A stretch of DNA of 64,000 nucleotides from Halorientalis persicus (GTDB lineage: Archaea; Halobacteriota; Halobacteria; Halobacteriales; Haloarculaceae): assembly GCF_900110215.1 (NCBI RefSeq), contig NZ_FOCX01000002.1, positions 124,001 to 188,000 of the forward strand, given 5' to 3'. The position numbers and the translations under genes were made by a program. Below are positions 42,959 to 50,976 of the stretch, piece after piece. Each line of letters begins with the position of its first letter. Positions within the stretch are counted from its first letter, which is position 1. The notes under the pieces are model-generated. The model saw only the letters and a program-made list of their open reading frames with translations. It was not told the DNA's origin and did no database searches.

Positions 42959-44056
42959 TCACCGGTCGGTCGCCCGGTCCAGCCCCTGCCGGGCGGCCCG
43001 TTCGACTGTTTCGGGTTCGAGTTTCGTCTCGGCCCAGGCGGGGAGCCGGGTGTCTTCCTCGGGCGGGGCGACGGCCTCGGCGTACGTGTCGACCTGCTCG
43101 CGTTCGCCGGCGGCGTCGAACGCGAACCCGTTGAACGCGGCGTCGGTTTCGTACTGTGCGACGAGGTCGTCCGCGACCGTCCGGTAGCGCTCGCGGAGCC
43201 GGTCGTAGTCGGGATCGACGCCCGCGCCCTCGACGGCGTGGAACAGCGCAGTGGCGACCTCGCGACACATATCACCCAGTCCCTGTGGGCCGCCGACGGC
43301 ACGATGGTCGTGTTCGTGCCGCCCGAGGTCGACCTGTGCGGTGCCCGAAAAGCCGGCGGCCTCGAAGGCGTCGCCCAGCGTCCCGACTTCCAGCCCCCAG
43401 CCCCGCTGGGCGCGCAGTTGGCGAACGAGATCGCTCGTGGCCGCGAACTCGCCGGCCAGCGCGTAGCGGAAACTCGCCAGGTAGTCCACGATGGGCGCGT
43501 CGTCGTCCGCGGCGAGCGCCCGGACCAGCGGCGTGTAAAAGAGCCGAAAGAGGCGACCGTACAGCCGGTCGTTCTCGACGCGAGCGTAGTAGCCCTTCGA
43601 GAAGTCATAGCCCCGGGCGAGCGGGAACAGCAGGCGCGGGACGTGGGCCCGCGAGTAGGTCGTCGCGTCGGCGTCGTGGACCGCGACGTACTTCTCCTGA
43701 GCCGCGAGCCCCAGCGCCAGCCACACGTCCCGCCCCTTCCCGGCGGGGCCGTTCAGCCCGTGCTCGCCGAGGGCGTCCCGGACCTCGGGGGCGTTACACC
43801 ACAGCACGTCGGGGCCGAGTTCGAAGGAGTCGAGCCAGCGGGCGACGGTATCGACGCGCTCCTCGCTGGCCCGGAGCGCGACGATTACGCGGGCGGGGTC
43901 GACCCGATCCAGCGTCGTCAGTACCCGTTCGGCCGCGAGACTGGCGTGTTCCCGTTCGGTCAGGGGGACGACGACGGCCGCGTTCTCGGTCGGCGCGTCG
44001 GGAACGCGGTCGGCGAACGCGTGGAGCGTCGCCACCCGCTCCTGGACGTATTCCAT
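42959..44056 (-). CDS. glycosyltransferase (GT81/glucosyl-3-phosphoglycerate synthase-like)
   Basis: 365 residues, GT-A fold. VVVPLTEREHASLAAERVLTTL is the nucleotide-binding start; the DxD motif is HDADATTYSRAHVPRL. Conserved downstream are FSKGYYARV, YGRLFRLFYTPLVRAL and GWGLEVGTLGDAFE. The middle block, including YGRLFRLFYTPLV, is typical of glucosyl/mannosyl-3-phosphoglycerate-type enzymes. A role in compatible-solute or lipid glycosylation is possible, but not shown. Confidence 0.85.
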   Translation of the reverse strand: MEYVQERVATLHAFADRVPDAPTENAAVVVPLTEREHASLAAERVLTTLDRVDPARVIVALRASEERVDTVARWLDSFELGPDVLWCNAPEVRDALGEHGLNGPAGKGRDVWLALGLAAQEKYVAVHDADATTYSRAHVPRLLFPLARGYDFSKGYYARVENDRLYGRLFRLFYTPLVRALAADDDAPIVDYLASFRYALAGEFAATSDLVRQLRAQRGWGLEVGTLGDAFEAAGFSGTAQVDLGRHEHDHRAVGGPQGLGDMCREVATALFHAVEGAGVDPDYDRLRERYRTVADDLVAQYETDAAFNGFAFDAAGEREQVDTYAEAVAPPEEDTRLPAWAETKLEPETVERAARQGLDRATDR

Positions 44057-44172
44057 CGACCCATCGTTAGGACTGGCCTCGAAAAAACCCGCCGTTCTCG
44101 GCCGTGTGTCGGTCTCCCGGCCGGCTCCGAGACGCGCGCTGTCGAACGCGCGTCAGACACGTCGGCACGGGC

Positions 44173-44180
44173 TTTTTAAT
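44173..44180 (+). promoter_or_regulatory. TATA box of the small zinc-finger gene
   Basis: TTTTTAAT, 23-30 bp before ATG 44203; the spacing predicts a leaderless transcript. Confidence 0.55.
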
Positions 44181-44202
44181 GCGGCCACGAGTATGGCCGG
44201 TT

Positions 44203-44373
44203 ATGGATTCCGTCCGCAAGGGGCTACGCTCGGGCGACATCGAGAAGGACACCTACGAGCGACTCACCTGTGCGGCGTGTGGGGAGCAACTCGGGACGAA
44301 AAACGACCCCGACGAACTCAACACGATCAGGTTCTGTCCGAGCTGTGACCGCGAGTGGAAGAAAGTCGGGTAG
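44203..44373 (+). CDS. zinc-finger micro-protein, HVO_0758 family
   Basis: 56 residues: MDSVRKGLRSGDIEKDTYERLTC, CxxC pairs TCAACG and FCPSCDREW, ending KKVG. It closely resembles the Haloferax HVO_0758-type micro-protein, a zinc-binding small protein linked to swarming and phosphate-starvation phenotypes in that species. The precise function is not established. One base separates its stop from that of the convergent aldo/keto reductase gene. Confidence 0.85.
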   Translation: MDSVRKGLRSGDIEKDTYERLTCAACGEQLGTKNDPDELNTIRFCPSCDREWKKVG

Positions 44374-45462
44374 TCACTCGAAGACGGCGTCGAAGGCGCT
44401 CGCCCCCAGCGGTTCGAACGTGCCCGCCGCGACGTTCTCGGCGACGTGGTCGGGCGAGCCCATTCCGACCAGCGAACTCGTTACTCCGGGCGCGCTCCGC
44501 GCGAAGTTGATCGCCCGCTGCGCCCGCGTCTCCCCGTCCAGTTTCGCCTCGACCTGTTCGGGCATCTCCGCCGCCAGCTTCCCCTGCATGATCGACGCGC
44601 TCGTGAACACGTCCAGCCCCGCGTCGTTCGCGAACCACAGCGCCGACTGTGGGCCCTCCGCGCCGTCGTGCGATGCGACCGTGAACGCGTCGGCCATGAA
44701 CACGTTGAACGGTAACTGGATCGCCCGGAAGTGGGTGGCATCGGTGCCCGCCCGATCCGATGCCGTCCGGGCGCGCGAGACGATCTCCGGGAGTGAGAGG
44801 TAGCTGTCGTCGTCCGGCCCAACCCGGAACGACTCCCAGGACGCCACGCCGTACTGGCGCAGGTCCCCCTCCGCCGCCCGTTCTTCGAGACGCGTGAAGG
44901 TGTCCTCTAGCTGGTCGTAGACCGCCTCCTGCGACTTCGCTTCGAGTTGCGTCTCCGGGTTGTGGACGTAATAGAGGTCCACGGCGTCGAGCCCCAGGTT
45001 CGCCAGCGACCGATCCAGCTGGTCGTCGATGTATTCGGGCGCGATGCAGTGCTGTCCCCGAACGAGGTCGTCGGGGTCGACGAGGCCGGTCTCGACGTAC
45101 TCCTCGCGGACGAACTGGCCGGGATCTGTCGGTCGCTCGCCGTCGAAGGGCACGAATCCACCCTTGGTCGCCACCAGCACGGCCTCGCGGTCCACGTCGG
45201 CGGCCTCGATGGCCGCGCCGGCGACGCGTTCCGAGCGCTGACAGCGGTAGTTGATCGCCGTGTCGACGACGTTGACGCCCGATTCCAGCGCTTCGACGAT
45301 GGCCTCGCGGTAGTTCTCGTCGGCTTCGTCGGTCGGGTCGCCGAGGTAGGTGCCGACGCCGACCGAGGAGACGACGCAGTTCCCGAAGGAGCGGAAGTAG
45401 GTGCGGGCGAACCGCTCGTGGTGACGGTCGCGGTAGTCCCATGTTGCCTCGCGGGTAGCCAT
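44374..45462 (-). CDS. aldo/keto reductase
   Basis: 362 residues with (beta/alpha)8 features: VVSSVGVGTYLGDPTDEADE, NVVDTAINYRCQRSERVAGAAI (catalytic Asp and Tyr), VATKGGFVPFDG with Lys and LGLDAVDLYYVHNPETQLE with His. Near the C-terminus come ARSAPGVTSSLVGMGSPDHV, the NADPH-binding end. ATG 45462 begins MATREATWDYRDRHH, matching the family. Reduces carbonyls with NADPH or the reverse; substrate unknown. Confidence 0.9.
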   Translation of the reverse strand: MATREATWDYRDRHHERFARTYFRSFGNCVVSSVGVGTYLGDPTDEADENYREAIVEALESGVNVVDTAINYRCQRSERVAGAAIEAADVDREAVLVATKGGFVPFDGERPTDPGQFVREEYVETGLVDPDDLVRGQHCIAPEYIDDQLDRSLANLGLDAVDLYYVHNPETQLEAKSQEAVYDQLEDTFTRLEERAAEGDLRQYGVASWESFRVGPDDDSYLSLPEIVSRARTASDRAGTDATHFRAIQLPFNVFMADAFTVASHDGAEGPQSALWFANDAGLDVFTSASIMQGKLAAEMPEQVEAKLDGETRAQRAINFARSAPGVTSSLVGMGSPDHVAENVAAGTFEPLGASAFDAVFE

Positions 45463-45511
45463 GGGCCTTGCTTGGGTGGCCGGCAGTAAAGGAGAAGTGG
45501 TCGCAGCCTGC

Positions 45512-46105
45512 TCAGTCGAAACACTCGACGGGTTCACCGCTCTCCCACGGGTCGGGGATCAGTTTGGCCTCCTCCGCGTCGTCTAGGAACCCCTCGCGCT
45601 TTGCGCGGACGACCACCGAATCGTCGACGTAGTAGGTGGCGTAGTGGATTGGCGAATCGGCGTGGACCGTTCGGTTTCCGTCAGCCTCGTATTCGTACCA
45701 GTAGGTGTACCGGAACCGAACGAGGGCGGTATCTGCCGGTGCGTCGTAGATTCGGGTCCCGCCACTCAGACCGAACGCGGTAACCCGCTCGGGGGCATCG
45801 TTTCGCACTCGTCTCTGCACGAGCGCGCGCTCGTACCGGGTCACGTACTCGACGACCGCGTCCTCGTCGCCCAGCGGCGGCGGCCCGTCCGGATACGGTC
45901 GCGATTCCACGGTGTCACCGCGCGCTCTCGAGCCCCCGGTCAGCGTCGGCCGACCTGCCACGCTGCAGTCGTACTCGGGCGGTGCCCGCCTGTTCGGCGT
46001 CGGATTCGTTCCCGTCCCAGTTTCAGAACTGTTCCCGGAAGAACAGCCAGCAGTCGCGAGACCGACGCCCACACCGAGCAGGCCGAGGAAGCGACGGCGA
46101 CGCAT
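45512..46105 (-). CDS. Tat-exported lipoprotein
   Basis: 197 residues. MRRRRFLGLLGVGVGLATAGC is a twin-Arg signal with lipobox TAGC, lipidated at C21. The mature part is a Thr/Asn/Pro-rich linker and then a globular domain (VEYVTRYERALVQRRVRNDA, DTALVRFRYTYWYEYEADGNRT, VVVRAKREGFLDDAEEAKLIPDPW). Membrane-anchored outside the cell. No family assigned. ATG 46105 places the RR motif at the right distance. Confidence 0.78.
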   Translation of the reverse strand: MRRRRFLGLLGVGVGLATAGCSSGNSSETGTGTNPTPNRRAPPEYDCSVAGRPTLTGGSRARGDTVESRPYPDGPPPLGDEDAVVEYVTRYERALVQRRVRNDAPERVTAFGLSGGTRIYDAPADTALVRFRYTYWYEYEADGNRTVHADSPIHYATYYVDDSVVVRAKREGFLDDAEEAKLIPDPWESGEPVECFD

Positions 46106-46171
46106 TCGGATTCGACTGGTCGTCACCGCGGTAAATGCTTTCTCCCGCTCGGGTGGGCGGAGTCGAGACCG

Positions 46172-46576
46172 TCACTCGGGGGTGTGTATCACGTCGACGT
46201 CGGCCAGCGAGTGAATCGGTCCCTCGTCAAAGTCGTTCTTGTTGTGGGTGACGAAGGTTCCACCTTCGGTGTAGGCAGTCGCGAGGTTGAACAGATCGAT
46301 AGCGTCGAGTGCGACGCCCTGAGACTGAAGTTTGTCGTCGAGATAGGACGCTTCGAGGGCCGTATCGGCCCCAAACGAGAGGATTCGGTCGAACGTCGAT
46401 TGAAGACGGTGTTGTTCCTGTCGAATCTCGTCTCGACTTGTCTTGTATTGAAACGACTCCCAGGCGACGTGAGCGGGAATCGTCCACTCCTCGGTGCTGT
46501 ACTGCTGCAGGTGCTGGATGACGGCTGGATCCGAGTTTCGTAGTTTCACCAACACGTCCCTGTCGAGGACGATCAT
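46172..46576 (-). CDS. vapC: PIN-domain toxin VapC
   Basis: 134 residues. PIN-fold ribonuclease with acidic ligands at D5 (MIVLDRDVLVKL), E40 (HVAWESFQYK), D91 (ALDAIDLFNLATAYTEGG) and the late THNKNDF. VapC toxins cleave tRNA or rRNA when freed from their antitoxin. The start ATG directly follows the vapB stop, so it is coupled to it. Confidence 0.88.
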   Translation of the reverse strand: MIVLDRDVLVKLRNSDPAVIQHLQQYSTEEWTIPAHVAWESFQYKTSRDEIRQEQHRLQSTFDRILSFGADTALEASYLDDKLQSQGVALDAIDLFNLATAYTEGGTFVTHNKNDFDEGPIHSLADVDVIHTPE

Positions 46577-46792
46577 CTACCGTCGCTCCTCCAGCGAGTC
46601 GTTCAACCGGTCGCGGGCTTCGTCCATCCGTTCGATGTCCTCGTCGTCCACGGGCGGGAGCGATTCGGCGATCCGTTCCACGTCCTTTTCCGTCCGACTG
46701 AGCCGTTCCAGCAGGTCGTTGAAACTCTCGTCGTCCCGCTTGAGGTCCCGCAACCGCTCTTTGACCTCCTCGCTGACCCGGATCGTACTCAT
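46577..46792 (-). CDS. vapB: antitoxin VapB
   Basis: 71 residues: MSTIRVSEEVKERLRDLKRD, the ribbon-helix-helix fold of haloarchaeal VapB, then a helical toxin-binding tail (SFNDLLERLSRTEKDVERIAE). Neutralises VapC and represses its own operon. The in-frame extension before ATG 46792 reads through a repeat and is not coding. Confidence 0.85.
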   Translation of the reverse strand: MSTIRVSEEVKERLRDLKRDDESFNDLLERLSRTEKDVERIAESLPPVDDEDIERMDEARDRLNDSLEERR

Positions 46793-46810
46793 GTGTATAC
46801 GTTGTGTACA
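46793..46810 (-). promoter_or_regulatory. possible VapB operator
   Basis: GTGTATAC-GTT-GTGTACA immediately upstream of vapB. The two 7-8 bp direct half-sites contain the palindromes GTATAC and TGTACA. Position and repeats fit autoregulation by an RHH antitoxin. Confidence 0.4.
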
Positions 46811-46830
46811 GGATGGTGGTAGCTGTTTCG

Positions 46831-46998
46831 CCGCTCGGGCACCGATGCCCCCGGAGCGGTCGCGGGTGGTGCGTCGACACTCAGTGTCGTACCGGACGCG
46901 AGCCGCTGGCTCGCGTCCGGCAGTTTTTCCCCAAGTTTTTGCAAAGGGGGTTCCGCAGGGTGCCGAAGGCACCCAAGGAATCCCCCTGCAGTAAAAAG
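46831..46998 (-). repeat. multi-hairpin intergenic repeat, copy A
   Basis: Read on the minus strand, it starts 8 bases after the DHH stop codon: CTTTTTACTGCAGGGGG, a nested hairpin, then CCCCCTTTGCAAAAAC. In plus coordinates: GTTTTTGCAAAGGGGG 46935-46950; nested stems GGGTGCC-GAA-GGCACCC; CCCCCTGCAGTAAAAAG 46982-46998; a 13-bp perfect stem CCGGACGCGAGCC/GGCTCGCGTCCGG at 46892-46920; CGACAC-TCA-GTGTCG at 46875-46889; and CCGCTC/GAGCGG at 46831-46859. The flanks match copy B at 51738-51854. Spurious frames read TPFAKTW. Confidence 0.75.
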
Positions 46999-47006
46999 TG
47001 GGAGGG

Positions 47007-48179
47007 TCAGATATCACCACTCATCGCGTCGAACAGCCGATCCGTGAGTTCGGGCATCGTGATGCCGGTCGAGGGACCCAGACCCTCCATGTGATCCAGC
47101 GAGATCTGGCCGCCGCCCATGCGGGCGTGGCCGCCGGCTTCGGCCATCGGGATGTCGTCGACGGCGGCCCGGAGGGTCTTGCCCATGTGGACGCGGTCGT
47201 CCCGGGATCGACCGGAGAGGTGAACGGTGCCGTCTTTCTCGCCGGCGACGACGACGGCCGTGACGCCCTCCAGTCGGAGGAGTTCGTCGGCGGCCTGCGG
47301 GATGGCGTCGGCATTGTTGACCTCGCCGACGTTGGCGAAGGCGAAGGCGTTGCGGACCTCGCGGTTGGTGATCGCCCTCGCTTTGACTTCCAGCACTTCG
47401 GCGTCGACTTCGGGATTGGCGATGCGGTCGAGCATATCCTCGTCGACCCCGTCGTAGAGGTAGGCGGCGGCACTGAACTCGGCGGCCGAACAGCCCTTGG
47501 TGAGGCTCTTGGTGTCGGACTGAATGCCGTGGACGAGGCCGGTCGCGAGATCCGTCGGGAGCTGTTCGGGCCCGGCCTCGTCGTCGGGGTCGATGGTGTC
47601 CCAGCCCAGATTCTCGAAGTACTCCGCGCAGATCGTCGCGCAGGCACCGCTGTCGGTGCGAACGTCGGTGAACTCCGAGCCGGTCCCCTCGCCGGGGTGG
47701 TGGTCGACGACGGCGAAGGGATCGACGCTGTCCGCGCCCGAGAACCCTCTGGGGGTGTTGTGGTCGACGAGAATGACGTTCTTGGATGTGAGTTCGCTGG
47801 CGTCGTCGACGCGCTCGAATTCCAGGTCGAGGACGGTCTCGAAGGCGCGGTTTTCCTGATGGCGGATCTGGCCGGTGTACTGCATCGTCGCGTCGGTGTC
47901 GACGGAGTCGGCGAGCGTCCGGACGGCCATGGCGCTGGCCATGGCGTCCGGGTCGGGGTTGGGGTGCATCAACACCGATACCTCGTCGCGGGCAGCCAGG
48001 AGCCGTTCGAGTTTCGCCCCCTTCGTTCGGCGGAGGCGGGCGACGAGCCAGGCGACGACACCGAGGGCGACCAGCGCAGCGACGGCCACCGCCACCAGCG
48101 GTGGGCCTTCCAGGGCGAACGCCGCGGTGGTATCGACGGCTTCACCGAGCCCGACGCCACCCGCGGCAGCAAGTGGCAT
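47007..48179 (-). CDS. membrane-anchored DHH-family phosphoesterase
   Basis: 390 residues. An N-terminal hydrophobic anchor (GPPLVAVAVAALVALGVVAWLVARL) precedes a DHH domain: VLMHPNPDPDAMASAMAV, VILVDHNTPR, AVVDHHPGEGTG and HGIQSDT. A DHHA1 C-terminal domain follows, with AEAGGHARMGGGQI. The catalytic Asp/His set for two metals is complete. May cleave small RNAs or cyclic dinucleotides/PAP. ATG 48179 (MPLAAAGGVGLGEAVD) is chosen. A paralogue is 1.5 kb upstream. Confidence 0.88.
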   Translation of the reverse strand: MPLAAAGGVGLGEAVDTTAAFALEGPPLVAVAVAALVALGVVAWLVARLRRTKGAKLERLLAARDEVSVLMHPNPDPDAMASAMAVRTLADSVDTDATMQYTGQIRHQENRAFETVLDLEFERVDDASELTSKNVILVDHNTPRGFSGADSVDPFAVVDHHPGEGTGSEFTDVRTDSGACATICAEYFENLGWDTIDPDDEAGPEQLPTDLATGLVHGIQSDTKSLTKGCSAAEFSAAAYLYDGVDEDMLDRIANPEVDAEVLEVKARAITNREVRNAFAFANVGEVNNADAIPQAADELLRLEGVTAVVVAGEKDGTVHLSGRSRDDRVHMGKTLRAAVDDIPMAEAGGHARMGGGQISLDHMEGLGPSTGITMPELTDRLFDAMSGDI

Positions 48180-48278
48180 ACTCGCGATGTGTCGAACCCG
48201 ACGAACATGAAGGTTCCCCATCGGTACACAACTCGAAAGCCGCAACCGAGACGCACGTATCGGTGCTGTACGGCGGGA

Positions 48279-49175
48279 TTAACCGTAATCGCCGCGCCGA
48301 TACGCCTCGATAGCCGCCCGGTACCCCTCGCGGTAGGTCGGGAACGAGAAGTCGTATCCCCACTCGCGGAGCCGGTCGTTCGAACACCGCTTGCTCGTCT
48401 CGATTCGGCGACGCGCCGCGGCCGACAGCGAGTCGTCGGCCAGCCGCTCGGCTTTCGTCCGCTTGGGCGGCTCGGGCACACCACACTCGGTGGCCAGCCA
48501 GTCCGCGAACGCCCACTTCGAGACGGGTTCGTCGTCGACTACCAGGACGGCATCGTCCCGACCCCGGTCAGTTTCCAGCAGGTACCGCACCGCGCCGGCG
48601 GCGTCGTCCCGGTGGACCATGTTCAGGTACCCCTCGGTCACCGGCCCCTCCAGATACCGCTCCAGTCGGTACCGATCGGGGCCGTACAGGCCGGCGAAGC
48701 GGGCGACGGTGCCGTCGATGCCGTGGTCGCCGGCCACCTCGGTGGCGATCCGTTCGGCCTCGGCCAGCACCTCGGTCTTCTCGGTGGTCGGCGAAAGCGG
48801 CGTGTCCTCGTCCACCCAGTCGCCGTCGTGGTCGCCGTAGACGCCAGTGCTCGAGGTGTAGACCAGCCGTTCCGGTGGGTCGTCCCGGGCGGCGAAGTGC
48901 TCGACGGCAGTCCGGAGGCCGTCGACGTAGATGTCGCGTGCCGCCTCGGCACCGCGACCGCCGGAACTGGCCGCGAACACGACCGCGTCCGCGTCTGGGA
49001 CCCGCTCCAGATCGGCGGGGTCGGTCACGTCCGCCTGCACGGCCTCGAACCCCGCCGACTCGATGGCCGCGACGCCCGCGTCCGAGCGGCGGACGCCGAC
49101 GACCTCGTGGTCGGCCGATAGCTGTCGCCCCAGTTCCAGGCCGACGTAGCCACAGCCGAGGATCGCGACGCGCAT
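48279..49175 (-). CDS. NAD-dependent epimerase/dehydratase (SDR family)
   Basis: 298 residues. VAILGCGYVGLELGRQL is the Rossmann start (GxGxxGL form). Further markers: ADVTDPADL, VFAASSGG, VYTSSTGVYGDHDGDWVDE with Ser and Tyr positions, and FAGLYGPDRYRLE. The S/YxxxK triad is incomplete to my eye, as in YeeZ-like atypical SDRs. ATG 49175 leaves a 2-bp gap to the upstream gene, so they form an operon. Confidence 0.85.
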   Translation of the reverse strand: MRVAILGCGYVGLELGRQLSADHEVVGVRRSDAGVAAIESAGFEAVQADVTDPADLERVPDADAVVFAASSGGRGAEAARDIYVDGLRTAVEHFAARDDPPERLVYTSSTGVYGDHDGDWVDEDTPLSPTTEKTEVLAEAERIATEVAGDHGIDGTVARFAGLYGPDRYRLERYLEGPVTEGYLNMVHRDDAAGAVRYLLETDRGRDDAVLVVDDEPVSKWAFADWLATECGVPEPPKRTKAERLADDSLSAAARRRIETSKRCSNDRLREWGYDFSFPTYREGYRAAIEAYRRGDYG

Positions 49176-49177
49176 GG

Positions 49178-49603
49178 TCACTTCTTGCTCTCGATGTACG
49201 CGTGGAGCAGGGCGTACTCGGCGATGGTCATCGGGTGTCGCCCCTCGACTTTCTGCTGGATCTCCTTGGCTTCGAGTTGGCTGTCGATCCCCGACTGGAT
49301 CGCCTCCACGTCGAGGACGGCAGTGCTCATCCCCATCATGAGGATGTCGCGGGCGTCGGCCACCAGAAAGTCCGCGTCGGGCCGGTCGGGGTCGGTCGCG
49401 AGGACCGCCGCCGCCTCTTCGAGGGTCAGGTCCGGCGACTCACCGTCGACCAGCGCCGAGAGCCGTTCCTCGTCGATCCCGGTCTCGTCGGCGACGGTCT
49501 CGATACCCCGATCGTCGATCACGTCCGTCAGGACCGCTTCGTAAGCGGCCAGCAGGTCCTCGGGGTCGCGGTCCCCGACTGCCTCGAACTCGTCTCTGAG
49601 CAT
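49178..49603 (-). CDS. small acidic haloarchaeal protein (DUF5791-like)
   Basis: 141 residues from ATG 49603 (MLRDEFEAVGDRDPEDLLAAYEAVL), mostly helical. An HTH-like segment (ETVADETGIDEERLSALVDGE) is followed by LTLEEAAAVLATDPDRPDAD and SIESKK-type C-terminus (HPMTIAEYALLHAYIESKK). This looks like a helix-turn-helix style adaptor. I recall the family as DUF5791. It is 2 bp from the epimerase gene. Confidence 0.7.
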   Translation of the reverse strand: MLRDEFEAVGDRDPEDLLAAYEAVLTDVIDDRGIETVADETGIDEERLSALVDGESPDLTLEEAAAVLATDPDRPDADFLVADARDILMMGMSTAVLDVEAIQSGIDSQLEAKEIQQKVEGRHPMTIAEYALLHAYIESKK

Positions 49604-49676
49604 ACACGCTGGTAGGGTATCGTCCCCTAAATCAGTGTCAGTTCGAGCGGGTTCCGACGGGGCCGCCGCGGGCCGC

Positions 49677-50750
49677 TCACCCGTCGTCGCCGCCCAGATG
49701 CATCGCGTCGAAAAAGCGACCCCGGACCCGGCGGTCGGCAAAGGCGAGGAGATCGGGGTCGTCGTCACCGTGGTCCGCGAACAGCCCCAACGGGATCTGT
49801 CCGCCAGCCATGTCGCTGTGGCCACCGACCTGTCCCACATCGGCGAACGAGACCCGCAGGGCGTCGGCGATGTCGACCCGGGAGTCGATGGACCGGGCGC
49901 TGAGTCGGACGGTCTCGTCGACCAGCCCGAACACCAGGACCGTCGTGATCCCCTCCAGATTCAGGAGGTAGTCGGCGGCCTGGGGGATCGCACCGCCCTC
50001 GCTCGTCCGGCCGACGGTCGCGACCAGACTCGATCCGCGGACGGTGCGACTCCGGATCGCCTCGCCGATAGCGTCGAGCATGGCGGGGGTAAATGCCGAC
50101 CCGTACATCTCCTCGACCAGCGGCACGTCGGCCTGTCGGAAGACGGTGAGGGCGGCCTGGTACTCCTCGGCCGTCGGGTGGCGCACGTAGTCCAGACGCT
50201 CGCGGTGGAGGGCAAAGAGCAGCGCCGACGCGACGGGCTCGGAGAGGGGGACGTCGCTCCGCGTGAGATAGCCGACGAGGATCGACGCGGTCGCGCCACA
50301 GCGATCGCGCACGTCGACGTACTCGGCCTCGGGTGGCTCCGGGAAGTCGTGGTGGTCGATGACCACGTCGACGCTGGTCGAGGCCGGGACGCTGTTGTTG
50401 ACGCCGGGAATCGAGTGGTCGACGAAAGCGATGCAGTCGAAGGTGTCGAGCTCCGTCTCGTCGAGGTGAGTCAGATCGAGGTCGAGCAGGTTGACGAACG
50501 CGCGGTTCTGCTGGTGGGTGATCGAGCCGCCGTAGACGATATCGGTCTCGGGGACGCCCCAGGCCTCGGCGAGCAGTTCCAGTGCCAGCGCGCTCGCGAT
50601 GGAGTCGGGATCGGGGTCGTCGTGACAGACGATGCCCAGCGACTCTGCGTCGGCCAGCACCGAGGCCAGTTCGTCGATACGCGAAGTCGCCGGTCGGGGA
50701 ACGGCCGACTCCGACTCACCGGCCCCTTCGTCTTGCTGTACGGGAGCCAT
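49677..50750 (-). CDS. DHH-family phosphoesterase (second paralogue)
   Basis: 357 residues without a membrane anchor. IVCHDDPDPDSIASALAL, AFVDHSIPG, VVIDHHDFPE and the DHHA1 end GQVGGHSDMAGGQIPLGL are all present, so the di-metal site is intact. Homologous over its length to the protein encoded at 47007-48179, including the QNRAF and NLEGI segments. The minus-strand TATA CTTATACG near 50773-50781 is 23-31 bp before the ATG. Confidence 0.88.
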   Translation of the reverse strand: MAPVQQDEGAGESESAVPRPATSRIDELASVLADAESLGIVCHDDPDPDSIASALALELLAEAWGVPETDIVYGGSITHQQNRAFVNLLDLDLTHLDETELDTFDCIAFVDHSIPGVNNSVPASTSVDVVIDHHDFPEPPEAEYVDVRDRCGATASILVGYLTRSDVPLSEPVASALLFALHRERLDYVRHPTAEEYQAALTVFRQADVPLVEEMYGSAFTPAMLDAIGEAIRSRTVRGSSLVATVGRTSEGGAIPQAADYLLNLEGITTVLVFGLVDETVRLSARSIDSRVDIADALRVSFADVGQVGGHSDMAGGQIPLGLFADHGDDDPDLLAFADRRVRGRFFDAMHLGGDDG

Positions 50751-50879
50751 AGTCCCAACCGGCAGTTACAGGCGTATAAGCGTCCTCGCAGGGTAGCTAC
50801 CGATCGGTTGCGAGCGACGGATACGAACCGAACGGCCACGTTCGCCGAGGCCGGCCGGTTCCGACGGAATCGGACAAGA

Positions 50880-50887
50880 TTTTATTA
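50880..50887 (+). promoter_or_regulatory. TATA box of the SCP2-like gene
   Basis: TTTTATTA in an AT-rich island, followed by the small inverted repeat ACAC-GAC-GTGT. This would give a leader of about 65 nt before ATG 50977. Confidence 0.4.
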
Positions 50888-50976
50888 CACGACGTGTTGC
50901 GTTAGGTAGTGTGACGCCGGGCGGTACCGCGCCAGCGGGACCGGTGCCGCCCGCGGCGACCACGGGGTGAGACCAC

